Assembly: GCA_965652565.1 (NCBI GenBank)
Contig: CBFGWL010000108.1
Coordinates: 1 to 5,989 of the forward strand
From: RSA11 sp965652565
GTDB taxonomy: Bacteria; Actinomycetota; Thermoleophilia; Solirubrobacterales; 70-9
DNA length: 5,989 nucleotides
Reading direction: 5' to 3'
The position numbers were made by a program, and so were the translations under genes. The notes beneath the pieces were generated by a model. The model had not been told where the DNA came from, did not search any database, and saw only the letters and a program-made list of their open reading frames with translations. Positions 1-5,498 of the stretch are shown here, in pieces (within the stretch, counting starts at the first letter, position 1; every line of letters starts with the position of its first letter).

Positions 1-526
1 TCTTGGCGATCCGGTGGACCGTCTTCCAGGTCCGCATCGTGATCTCCTTGCCGAACGTCTTCTCAAGCCACCGCATCGCCTCGGGCGTGTTGTGGCCCGT
101 CGTGTCGATTGCGGTGCAGATCGCGCGGTCCGTGATCGCGACTACCTCGTAGCCGCCCTTCGGGTCGCGGTGGGGGAGCTCGAGGTCGACCTCGGGCTCG
201 CGCTTGAGGAAGGTCACGTTCAGCCGGCTCGTCGCGGCATCCTCCAGATCGCCGAACGGGTTGTCCTGGATGAGGCGCTCGAGCTCCGTGCGCGAGCGGA
301 CGATCGTCGTGCTCTCGAAACCGAGCCGCTTGGGCCAGGCTTTCTGGATGCGGTCCTCCAGCTCCGCCGGGTCGGCGCCATCATCGGCGTCGAAGAGCAG
401 GTTCCCGCTCGAGATCACGCTCGCGACCCCATCGAACCCGAGCTTCTCCAGCACGCCGCGGAGCTTCTCGTTGCGCATGTTCGGGTTGGCGGGCCCGATG
501 CCTCGCAGCAGCGCGACGTACTTCAC
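1..526 (-). CDS. DUF1697 family protein (C-terminus cut by window edge)
   Basis: The frame is open from a GTG at 526-524 to the window edge, giving 175 residues. DUF1697 proteins are usually about 180 residues long, so only the last few are probably missing. The N-terminus reads MKYVALLRGIGPANPNMRNE, then LRGVLEKLGF and SVISSGNLLFD. This is the family's hallmark pattern: a start on 'vaLLRGI', an 'MrnekLr..le.lGf' segment and a 'v.SSGNllFd' strand. Later segments fit too: an 'R(T)ELERLIQDNPF' stretch, 'RLNVTFL', and a final 'TMRTWKTVHRIAK' close to the usual 'tvRNw.Tv.kl' ending. The family has known structures but no firm biochemical role that I can state. No Shine-Dalgarno sequence precedes the GTG. 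An upstream GTG 16 nt away is out of frame. The gene follows the histidine kinase on the same strand after a 91-nt gap that holds a hairpin, so cotranscription is possible but unproven. Family assignment is confident; function is unknown. Confidence 0.9.
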   Translation of the reverse strand, partial: MKYVALLRGIGPANPNMRNEKLRGVLEKLGFDGVASVISSGNLLFDADDGADPAELEDRIQKAWPKRLGFESTTIVRSRTELERLIQDNPFGDLEDAATSRLNVTFLKREPEVDLELPHRDPKGGYEVVAITDRAICTAIDTTGHNTPEAMRWLEKTFGKEITMRTWKTVHRIAK

Positions 527-546
527 GCCGGCGAGCGTACACCGCC

Positions 547-573
547 GCGGGTACGGTCCGAAGGTCGTACCGC
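547..573 (-). terminator. Hairpin between kinase and DUF1697 genes (terminator or operator)
   Basis: GGTACG (550-555) and CGTACC (566-571) form a perfect 6-bp inverted repeat around a 10-nt centre. With a one-base bulge at 549, two more pairs can form (547-548 with 572-573). On the minus strand the centre contains CTTCGG, which can form a UUCG-type loop with one closing pair. It lies about 45 nt past the kinase stop codon and about 20 nt before the DUF1697 start. No T-run follows, so it could be a weak actinobacterial-type terminator, an attenuating structure, or a palindromic protein-binding site. The inverted repeat is seen directly; its role is inferred. Confidence 0.3.
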
Positions 574-617
574 CGCCGGGGGTTTGCCTCGTGGGCGTCG
601 GCCGGGATCGGTGACTA

Positions 618-1721
618 TCACGCTCGGGGGTCGGCGTTCGCACGGGGGAGCTCGACCAGGGCGCGGAGGCCGCCGCCTTCCCGGGGTGTGAGGCTCACGG
701 TCCCACCGTGTGCCCGGGCGATGCTCTTGACGATCGCCAGGCCCAGGCCGACGCCTGCGTGGCCGCTGCGGATGCGCTGGGTGCCGCGCTGAAACGGCTC
801 ATCCAGCGTGGCGACGAGTTGAGGCGAGAGTCGCTCACCGGAGTTCTCGATGGCGATCGTCGCGGCGCTGGGTGTCGTGTGCGTCGTCACCCACACCGTC
901 CCCTCGTCGGGGAGGTTGTGGACGATCGCGTTGTGCATGAGGTTCGTGATCATCTGCAGGAGAAGCGCGGGAGAGCCGTTCGCAAGCGCGACCTCCCCCT
1001 CGGCTTCGAGCGTGACCCCCCGCTCCTCAGCGAGGGGGAGGAGCGTCTCGCTCGCCTCGTCCGCGATCAGCGACAGGTCCACGGGCTCCCGCGAGAACGA
1101 GCGCTGGTCGGCCCGGCTCAACAGCAGCAGTGCCTCGGTGAGGTCGATGGCGCGGGCGTTCACGGCACGCAGGCGCTCGATGAGCTCGCCGTCGTCGCGG
1201 TTCGGATCGTTTTGCGCCACGTCGAGAAGCGTCTGCGTGACCGCGAGCGGCGTGCGGAGCTCGTGGGAAGCGTTCGCCGCGAATCGCTGCTGCTCGGCGA
1301 CCTGGGCCTCGAGGCGAGCGAGCATCGCGTCGAAAGCGTCCGCGAGCTCGCGGAATTCGTCGTTGGGGCCCTCGAGATGGATGCGGTGGGACAGCGAGCC
1401 GTTGCCCGCCAAGCGCGTGGCGTGCGAGATGCGCGTGAGCGGGGCGAGCATGCGGCCGGCCAGCAGCCACCCGCCCGCGAGCCCGAACGCCAAGAGGAAC
1501 GCCATCACGGCCGCCGCCGCGGGCAGGAACTCGCGTGCCTGTCGATACCAGCCGAGATCCTGCCCGTTCGGGCCGATGTACACCTCGGGCAGGTCGCGCA
1601 GCAAGAAGAGCCAGACTGCGGCGAGCAGCAGGCCGCCCGCGAGCAGCAAGAATCCCGCGTAGCTCAGGGTGAGCTTGAGGCGAGCGCTCAAGCCGGGAGG
1701 CCTATTGCCGGTCTGATCCAT
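618..1721 (-). CDS. Sensor histidine kinase (HAMP, HisKA, HATPase_c)
   Basis: This 367-residue membrane kinase should autophosphorylate on His and pass phosphate to the response regulator encoded just upstream. Order of parts: a cytoplasmic N-tail; TM1 about 18-41; a short extracytoplasmic loop of about 25 residues; TM2 about 66-90; HAMP about 91-143; and the H-box ASHELRTPL with phospho-acceptor His153. The ATP-binding domain has the N-box (N260, N264, H268-N269), a G1-like ENSG at 292-295, an F-box EPFQRG at 308-313 and the G2 motif GVGLGLAIVKS at 323-333. The G1 Asp is replaced by Asn (N293), as in many actinobacterial kinases with 'NTGP/NSGP' boxes, so I do not read it as inactivating. 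I chose the ATG at 1721. The frame is open to an ATG at 1859, but those 46 extra residues are low-complexity Pro/Ser/Arg, lie inside the regulator's DNA-binding domain and precede the first TM helix. No Shine-Dalgarno is visible; the 20-nt overlap with the regulator suggests translational coupling. The short sensor loop suggests it reads a signal in or near the membrane. Confidence 0.93.
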   Translation of the reverse strand: MDQTGNRPPGLSARLKLTLSYAGFLLLAGGLLLAAVWLFLLRDLPEVYIGPNGQDLGWYRQAREFLPAAAAVMAFLLAFGLAGGWLLAGRMLAPLTRISHATRLAGNGSLSHRIHLEGPNDEFRELADAFDAMLARLEAQVAEQQRFAANASHELRTPLAVTQTLLDVAQNDPNRDDGELIERLRAVNARAIDLTEALLLLSRADQRSFSREPVDLSLIADEASETLLPLAEERGVTLEAEGEVALANGSPALLLQMITNLMHNAIVHNLPDEGTVWVTTHTTPSAATIAIENSGERLSPQLVATLDEPFQRGTQRIRSGHAGVGLGLAIVKSIARAHGGTVSLTPREGGGLRALVELPRANADPRA

Positions 1722-2397
1722 CGCGGGGGGTGCCCGGTTCGGCCTGGATTCGGTAGCCCACGCCGGGCACGGTGGCGATGACCCAAGGCTCTCCCAGGCG
1801 TTTGCGCAGTGCCGAGACCGTGATCCGCACGGCGTTGGTGAACGGATCCGCATTCGCATCCCACGCCCGTTCGAGCAGCTCCTCGGAGCTCACGACCCCG
1901 CCCTCGGCATCGACGAGTACCTCCAGCACGGCGAACTGCTTGCGCGTGAGCGGGACGTAGCGGCCGTCGCGGTAGACCTCGCGGCGGAACGGGTCTACCC
2001 GCAGGCCGGCGATCTCCCGCACCGGCGGCCGGTTGCGTGTGCGCCTGCGATCGAGCGCCCTCAGCCGAAGCACCAGCTCGCGGAGCTCAAAGGGCTTGGT
2101 CAAGTAATCGTCCGCGCCGATCTCAAAGCCGCTGACCTTGTCGTCCAAGCGATCGGCGGCCGTCAGCATCAGGATTGGGACGCCGCTGTTGGAGTCGACG
2201 ATGCGCCTGGCGACCTCGTCCCCGGATGGGCCTGGAATGTCGCGATCGAGGACGGCGATGTCGTAGTCGTTCAGGTCGAGCATCCGCAGCGCAGCGTCGC
2301 CGTCGCCGGCGATGTCGGCTGCGATCGCCTCGAGGCGCAGGCCGTCGCGGATGGCCTCGGCCATGTAGGGCTCGTCCTCGACGATCAGGACGCGCAT
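1702..2397 (-). CDS. OmpR/PhoB-family response regulator
   Basis: This 231-residue regulator has a receiver domain at about 1-115 and a C-terminal winged-helix DNA-binding domain at about 128-218. The receiver has acidic E7/D8, phospho-acceptor Asp51 in VLDRDIPG, Thr79 in LMLTA and Lys101 in TKPF, so every residue needed for phosphorylation and switching is present. The output domain shows LTRKQFAVLEVL (150-161), SSEELLERAW (170-179), the recognition-helix region NAVRITVSALRKRLG (188-202) and the closing wing IATVPGVGYRI. The 'VLDRDIPGPSGDEV' receiver resembles the CutR-like branch of actinobacterial regulators, but I would not name it. It is the first gene of the regulator-kinase operon and is divergent from a VanY-type carboxypeptidase. 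The 86-nt gap between them holds an 11-bp-period direct repeat that suits this protein's DNA-binding mode. Likely role: control of that carboxypeptidase and of its own operon in response to cell-wall state. Confidence 0.95.
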   Translation of the reverse strand: MRVLIVEDEPYMAEAIRDGLRLEAIAADIAGDGDAALRMLDLNDYDIAVLDRDIPGPSGDEVARRIVDSNSGVPILMLTAADRLDDKVSGFEIGADDYLTKPFELRELVLRLRALDRRRTRNRPPVREIAGLRVDPFRREVYRDGRYVPLTRKQFAVLEVLVDAEGGVVSSEELLERAWDANADPFTNAVRITVSALRKRLGEPWVIATVPGVGYRIQAEPGTPRDGSDRQ

Positions 2398-2418
2398 GCC
2401 CTGAGGCTACGGGCTGGC

Positions 2419-2437
2419 GCATATCGCCGGCATATCG
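2419..2437. promoter_or_regulatory. Tandem direct repeat, candidate OmpR-type operator
   Basis: GCATATCG occurs twice, at 2419-2426 and 2430-2437, separated by CCG. The period is exactly 11 bp. OmpR/PhoB-family regulators bind head-to-tail to direct repeats about 11 bp apart, one helical turn, and the adjacent regulator belongs to that family. The repeat is AT-rich within a GC-rich region and lies in the only gap shared by the regulator and carboxypeptidase genes. Toward the plus strand, a possible -10 (TTTACA, 2445-2450) sits 7 nt after the second repeat, a layout like PhoB-activated promoters where the box replaces the -35. Toward the minus strand, a weak TTGCGA (2459-2454), 17 nt, GATATG (2436-2431) promoter would overlap the second repeat. 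The repeat is seen; binding is inferred. Confidence 0.55.
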
Positions 2438-2483
2438 AAATTCGTTTACACGCTCGCAACGGCCCGCCGCCTTCACTGCCGGC

Positions 2484-3128
2484 ATGGAAACCGGCACACA
2501 AGCGAGACGGATCTACCGCCAGCCCTCCCGGATCCCGCGAATCATCCTGCGCGGCTTGCTCATCGCATTCGCGGTGTTGGTCGCGATCCGCGGATACGAC
2601 TCGCTCGCTTCGTCGCCATTGCCTGGCGTGAAGACAGGTGAGCAGGCTCATCGCGAGCGGCCTCGCGACGCGCTGGGGGTGGCGGGCGGCGCCATCCCCG
2701 GCAGGACGACCATCTTCAGCGAGGAGGTTCCGGGGATCGTGAACCTCGATCCGGAGCTGCTCGGCGCCCTGCGGCGCGCGGCCGGGGATGCGGCGAGCGC
2801 AGGCGTCGAGGTACGAATCGAAAGCGGTTGGCGCTCGCCCGAATACCAGGACCGGCTTCTGCGAGATGCGGTCGCGGAATACGGATCGGAGGCGGAAGCC
2901 GCCCGGTGGGTTGCCACCGCCGAGACGTCCCCGCATGTGTCCGGGGACGCGGTAGACATCGCTCCGCCCGCCGCGGCGGAGTGGCTGGCCGTACACGGCG
3001 CCCGATACGGCCTGTGCCAGATCTACGCGAACGAACCCTGGCACTACGAGCTGCGACCGGACGCCACCGTCGTCGGCTGTCCGCGTCCGTACCCAGATCC
3101 AACGCACGATCCGCGGATGCAGGGGTGA
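2484..3128 (+). CDS. Membrane-anchored M15 D,D-carboxypeptidase (VanY-like)
   Basis: This 214-residue zinc peptidase should remove the terminal D-Ala from peptidoglycan pentapeptide stems outside the membrane. A basic N-tail precedes one TM segment at about 20-36 (RIILRGLLIAFAVLVAI) with no clear cleavage site, so it is probably a membrane-anchored enzyme. After a linker, the catalytic domain runs from about residue 72. Visible M15B/VanY motifs are SGWRSPEYQ (114-122, with substrate-binding Arg117), the SxHxxGxAxD motif SPHVSGDAVD (His151 and Asp158 as zinc ligands) and EPWH (catalytic Glu184, third zinc ligand His187). Cys178 and Cys199 could form a disulfide outside the cell. The ATG at 2484 is the natural start because upstream residues in this frame are Arg-rich antisense translation of the regulator. 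No strong Shine-Dalgarno is seen. It diverges from the two-component system, an arrangement recalling vanRS-type control of D,D-carboxypeptidases. Glycopeptide tolerance is possible, but no vanHAX genes are present here. Confidence 0.92.
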   Translation: METGTQARRIYRQPSRIPRIILRGLLIAFAVLVAIRGYDSLASSPLPGVKTGEQAHRERPRDALGVAGGAIPGRTTIFSEEVPGIVNLDPELLGALRRAAGDAASAGVEVRIESGWRSPEYQDRLLRDAVAEYGSEAEAARWVATAETSPHVSGDAVDIAPPAAAEWLAVHGARYGLCQIYANEPWHYELRPDATVVGCPRPYPDPTHDPRMQG

Positions 3129-3140
3129 GCCGTCGGGCTC
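3127..3140. terminator. Small hairpin at the convergent junction
   Basis: GAGCC (3127-3131) and GGCTC (3136-3140) form a perfect 5-bp stem with a GTCG loop. It overlaps the last two bases of the carboxypeptidase stop codon and lies within the 17-nt gap to the end of the convergent anti-sigma gene. There is no T-run, so it could only be a weak two-way terminator. It is the sole termination-like structure I see at this junction. Confidence 0.25.
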
Positions 3141-3145
3141 GTTCG

Positions 3146-3850
3146 TCAGTGCGCGCTCCGTATCGCGACGCTCGCGAGGATGCTCCCGTCCTCCCGCAGG
3201 ACGCGGACCTCGTGCAGCTCCTTGTACTCGAACCCAAGCGCGCGGCCTAGGCTGCCGCTCCCGTTCCGGACGGTGAGCCGGCCCATCGCTGCGCGGCCGC
3301 CGTCCGTGCGCTCCAGCTCGACCTCGTAGACCCCGGAGCGCACCGGCCGGGCGCCCTCGTAGGGCCGGATGAGGACCATGCACCACGACGGGTCGCCGGC
3401 GTAGCCGAAGACGGTGCCGATCCGGCTCCCCGTGTCCCGCTCGAGTGGAACCGCAGTGAAGTACCTGCCGTCCGCGACTGCGAGCGTGTCCCGGTAGCGG
3501 TCAGCCACCTCGCGGTCGGGTCCGGTCGCCACCCACACGCCGATCGCAGCCGCTGTCGCGGCGGCGAGCGCGCCCACCGCAAGCCTCCAGTTCGGCAGCC
3601 AGCGGCGACGCGGGCGCTCCTGCGCCGGATGGATTCGCTCGAGTACACGTGACTCGAATCCGAGCGGCGGCTCGGCGCTCGGCGCCAAGAGGACGAGCTC
3701 ATCTGCGGTTGTCGCGAGCTCGTCGACGTAGTGGCGGCACTCCGGGCAGTGCGAGAGGTGCTCGAGGAGGTCGCCGCGCTCCGCGCCGTCGAGGATCCCC
3801 AGCGCCAGCTCGGGGGCCAGCTCACGGACCCGATCGCAAGCCGGGTTCAC
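3146..3850 (-). CDS. Zinc-finger anti-sigma factor (RskA-like)
   Basis: This 234-residue single-pass membrane protein should bind the ECF sigma factor encoded just upstream and hold it inactive until a signal triggers its destruction. The N-terminal cytoplasmic part carries the zinc-binding anti-sigma (ZAS) signature HxxxCxxC as HLSHCPEC (His31, Cys35, Cys38); Cys5 may be the fourth ligand. A basic stretch (ERPRRRW, 78-84) precedes one TM helix at about 89-109. The extracytoplasmic part (about 110-234) matches the RskA C-terminal domain pattern: a 'tGP...' start, a 'VFGYAGDPSWCMVLIRPY' strand pair, and a final 'LHEVRVLREDGSILASVAI' strand. The start is a GTG that overlaps the sigma stop codon as GTGA, which implies translational coupling. 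A GGAGG 7 nt upstream, inside the sigma gene, supports this start. Cotranscription with the sigma gene keeps the pair in balance. The signal is unknown. Confidence 0.9.
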   Translation of the reverse strand: MNPACDRVRELAPELALGILDGAERGDLLEHLSHCPECRHYVDELATTADELVLLAPSAEPPLGFESRVLERIHPAQERPRRRWLPNWRLAVGALAAATAAAIGVWVATGPDREVADRYRDTLAVADGRYFTAVPLERDTGSRIGTVFGYAGDPSWCMVLIRPYEGARPVRSGVYEVELERTDGGRAAMGRLTVRNGSGSLGRALGFEYKELHEVRVLREDGSILASVAIRSAH

Positions 3851-4395
3851 GGCTCCGCCTCCCCGAGCGCGCAGCGCACCTTCGTCAGGGCGGTGCGAAT
3901 CCGCGTCTTCGCGGTCCCGAGTGGCGCGCCCTCGATCGCGCCGATCTCGCGAGCGGTGTAGCCGAACATCGCGGCGAGCAAGAGCGCCCGGCGCTGCTCA
4001 GCGGGAAGCGCGGCGACCGCCTCGCGAAGGTCCACCACGTCGTCTCCGACGGCGCCGGCGTCACGCGTGCTCCACACGGGGTCGGCGCGATCGCCGATCT
4101 CGGTCGGGTCGACGGGGTCCGTGCGCCTCATCCGCAGGCGGTCGATCGCGAGGTTGCGGGTGATCGAGAGCAGCCACGTGGCGACGCCGCTTCGCCGTGG
4201 GTCATAGGCGCCGGCGTGGCGCCAGGCGCGTAGGAAGGTCTCCTGGGCGACCTCCTCGGCGACCTCGCGCTCGCGCAGCATCGTCAGCGCCAGGCCGAAA
4301 ACGCGCGCCTGGTAGCGGCGCACGAACGCCGTCGCGGCATCGGCATCGCCCGAGGCGAGTCCGGCCAGCAGCGCCTCGTCGGATGCAGACCACAT
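3847..4395 (-). CDS. ECF RNA polymerase sigma factor (SigK-like)
   Basis: This 182-residue group 4 sigma factor has only regions 2 and 4, the normal ECF size. Region 2 covers about 24-91. It includes EVAEEVAQETFLRAW (44-58, core-binding and -10 recognition) and a GVATWLLSITRNLAIDRLR stretch (70-88), where the W-L-x-x-I-x-R-N-x-x-I-D-x-x-R pattern is typical. Region 4 covers about 123-173, with LPAEQRRALLLAAMFGYTAREIGAIEGAPLGTAKTRI providing the helix-turn-helix that reads the -35. The GTGA overlap with a ZAS/RskA-type anti-sigma gene supports a SigK-like (ECF19-type) pair; the subgroup is inferred from the partner and general resemblance. The ATG at 4395 has no Shine-Dalgarno, and the predicted -10 box ends only 7 nt before it, so its mRNA is probably leaderless. 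The same two-box promoter appears in front of the divergent FN3 gene, suggesting autoregulation and a shared regulon. Confidence 0.95.
   Translation of the reverse strand: MWSASDEALLAGLASGDADAATAFVRRYQARVFGLALTMLREREVAEEVAQETFLRAWRHAGAYDPRRSGVATWLLSITRNLAIDRLRMRRTDPVDPTEIGDRADPVWSTRDAGAVGDDVVDLREAVAALPAEQRRALLLAAMFGYTAREIGAIEGAPLGTAKTRIRTALTKVRCALGEAEP
3858..3862 (-). promoter_or_regulatory. Shine-Dalgarno GGAGG for the anti-sigma gene
   Basis: On the minus strand GGAGG (within GGGGAGG) ends 7 nt before the GTG at 3850. It sits inside the last codons of the sigma gene. It fixes the GTG as the anti-sigma start and would allow some translation independent of coupling. Confidence 0.65.
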
Positions 4396-4402
4396 GAGGT
4401 AC

Positions 4403-4428
4403 TACGGACGCCGAGCGCGGATGGATTG
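4403..4428 (-). promoter_or_regulatory. Predicted ECF promoter for the sigma/anti-sigma operon
   Basis: On the minus strand CAATCCAT (4428-4421), 10 nt, CGTCCGTA (4410-4403). The two boxes and their spacing are identical to the divergent copy at 4453-4478. The -35-like CAATCC and -10-like CCGTA recall SigK promoters (CCATCC and CCGAAT as I remember them), though the spacing is slightly shorter. The -10 box ends 7 nt from the sigma ATG, so transcription would begin at or next to the start codon. The duplicate boxes are seen; use by this sigma factor is inferred. Confidence 0.68.
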
Positions 4429-4452
4429 CCAGGTTCGCTCGCGATGCCGGGT

Positions 4453-4478
4453 CAATCCATTGGCGGTTCCCGTCCGTA
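4453..4478 (+). promoter_or_regulatory. Predicted ECF promoter for the FN3 gene
   Basis: CAATCCAT (4453-4460), 10 nt, CGTCCGTA (4471-4478): an exact box-for-box match to the promoter facing the sigma gene, while the spacers share only about 4 of 10 bases. That pattern, conserved boxes with a free spacer, is what a sigma-recognised promoter pair should show. Transcription would start near 4485, leaving a leader of about 33 nt with a good Shine-Dalgarno. The FN3 gene would be a direct target of the neighbouring sigma factor. Confidence 0.68.
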
Positions 4479-4505
4479 TATCCGAGAGAGCGTCGTCTAC
4501 GACCC

Positions 4506-4511
4506 GGGAGG
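4506..4511 (+). promoter_or_regulatory. Shine-Dalgarno GGGAGG for the FN3 gene
   Basis: GGGAGG ends 7 nt before the ATG at 4519, ideal spacing. It decides the start: the frame is open further upstream to 4426, but that extension would run through the predicted promoter and would place about 31 residues ahead of the signal peptide. Confidence 0.8.
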
Positions 4512-4518
4512 ACGAGGG

Positions 4519-5448
4519 ATGAGAGCCAAAGAGGGAACGCGCGGCCTGGTTGGAGCGACGGTCCTGGCGATTGCGCTGGCGCTGCCGTCGACGGCGGTGG
4601 GACAGGTGGCAGGACCGACCGATCTCGAAGTGACGGATGTGACCGCGACCAGCTTCACGTTGAAATGGTCGGAGCCCGCCGATACCCGTGGCCTGTACGG
4701 CTACAGCGTGCGCGACGCCAACAACCCGGCGGTAAACAACCAGATTGGTTGGGGGTTCACGACCACGACCACGGTTGATGCCAAGCCGCAGACCACCTAC
4801 AGGGTCGCGGTGCGCACCAGCTACATCAACCATCCCGACGGGATCGCCGAGTCGGAGCCGAGCAACGTCGTCACGCTGACCACGCCCCCGGACACCGAGC
4901 CGCCCGAGGCCCCCGCGCTGCGACTGCAGCGTAAGACCGCGACTTCCGTGATCTTCAACCGCGACCTCGCCTCCGACAACGTCGGCTTGTTCGCGCCGGA
5001 TTACGTCATCGAGATCAACGGCGGCGAGCGATTCGCCGAGTTCACGAGCGCCGTATGGAGCTGGGGTGTCCAAGACCTCGTCTCGAACGCGACGCACTCG
5101 TTCCGGGTCAAGGCCATCGACGCCGCCGGCAATGAGTCCGCCTGGAGCGACCCGGTCTCCGTGGCGATCGAGGATGAGCCGCCGACCGTCCCAGCGAACA
5201 TCCGCGTCGAGGGCGATCGCGCGGTCTGGGATCCATCGACCGACAACTCGGGGCAGCTGCGCTACGAGGTGTTCATGGACGGCGACTTCCACATCTCGAC
5301 CACCACGAAGCCGCAGGACGACTTCCGGTTCTGGACCGATGTCGCGGAGGCGTCCGGTCCCGGCGAGCATCTGTTCACCGTCGAGGCCGTTGATTCGAGT
5401 CAGAACCGGTCCGGTCACAGCGACCCGTTCGTGATCGCAGTCGACTGA
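4519..5448 (+). CDS. Secreted protein with three fibronectin type III domains
   Basis: This 309-residue protein starts with a signal peptide: basic MRAKEGTR, a hydrophobic core GLVGATVLAIALALP, and likely cleavage near residue 28-29 (TAVG/Q). The rest is three FN3-like beta-sandwich domains at about 31-122, 127-218 and 222-309. Each begins with a Pro-rich linker (AGPTDLEV, TEPPEAPALRL, DEPPTVPANIRV) and shows the FN3 core Trp, or its substitute, in strand B (LKWSEP, VIFNRD, AVWDPS). The late Tyr/Phe strand also recurs (TYRVAVRT, SFRVKAIDAAGNES, LFTVEAVDSSQNRSG). The 'S-x-P' element follows each time. There is no catalytic domain, LPXTG motif, C-terminal TM segment or cysteine, so it is probably released or bound noncovalently to the wall or a polymer. 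It is divergent from the sigma/anti-sigma operon and shares its promoter motif. Possible roles are adhesion, matrix or polysaccharide binding; the sequence does not decide. Confidence 0.88.
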   Translation: MRAKEGTRGLVGATVLAIALALPSTAVGQVAGPTDLEVTDVTATSFTLKWSEPADTRGLYGYSVRDANNPAVNNQIGWGFTTTTTVDAKPQTTYRVAVRTSYINHPDGIAESEPSNVVTLTTPPDTEPPEAPALRLQRKTATSVIFNRDLASDNVGLFAPDYVIEINGGERFAEFTSAVWSWGVQDLVSNATHSFRVKAIDAAGNESAWSDPVSVAIEDEPPTVPANIRVEGDRAVWDPSTDNSGQLRYEVFMDGDFHISTTTKPQDDFRFWTDVAEASGPGEHLFTVEAVDSSQNRSGHSDPFVIAVD

Positions 5449-5498
5449 CCCCCGGACGGCGCAGGTTCCCCGGCCTGCGACTCCGGCGTGGGTGAGGG

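Noticed and set aside
708..1781. Long plus-strand open frame (357 codons) across the kinase
   Set aside because: It is antisense to a kinase with every expected motif. The translation is Arg/Glu/Ala-rich with no recognisable domain, as expected for the opposite strand of a high-GC gene.
1722..1859. 46-residue N-terminal extension of the histidine kinase
   Set aside because: It lies wholly in another frame of the regulator's DNA-binding domain, has no domain character, and kinases of this type begin a few residues before TM1, as with the ATG at 1721.
3084..3091. Another CGTCCGTA inside the carboxypeptidase gene
   Set aside because: It has no CAATCCAT box at the right distance upstream and lies in coding sequence, so it is a chance match.
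2385..3386. Minus-strand open frame linking the regulator upstream region to the anti-sigma gene
   Set aside because: It overlaps the carboxypeptidase antisense and parts of two other genes, and shows only low-complexity Arg/Gly/Pro sequence.
4403..4478. One large cruciform or single regulator dyad at the sigma/FN3 gap
   Set aside because: The boxes are symmetric about one centre, but the 10-nt spacers and the 24-nt middle do not pair, so a continuous hairpin cannot form. Distance to both start codons suits promoters better. A dimeric regulator is not fully excluded.
4402..5418. Long minus-strand open frame (338 codons) across the FN3 gene
   Set aside because: It shadows a gene with a signal peptide, good Shine-Dalgarno and clear FN3 repeats. 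Its translation is rich in Arg, Gly and Val with no domain, and it would run through the predicted promoters.
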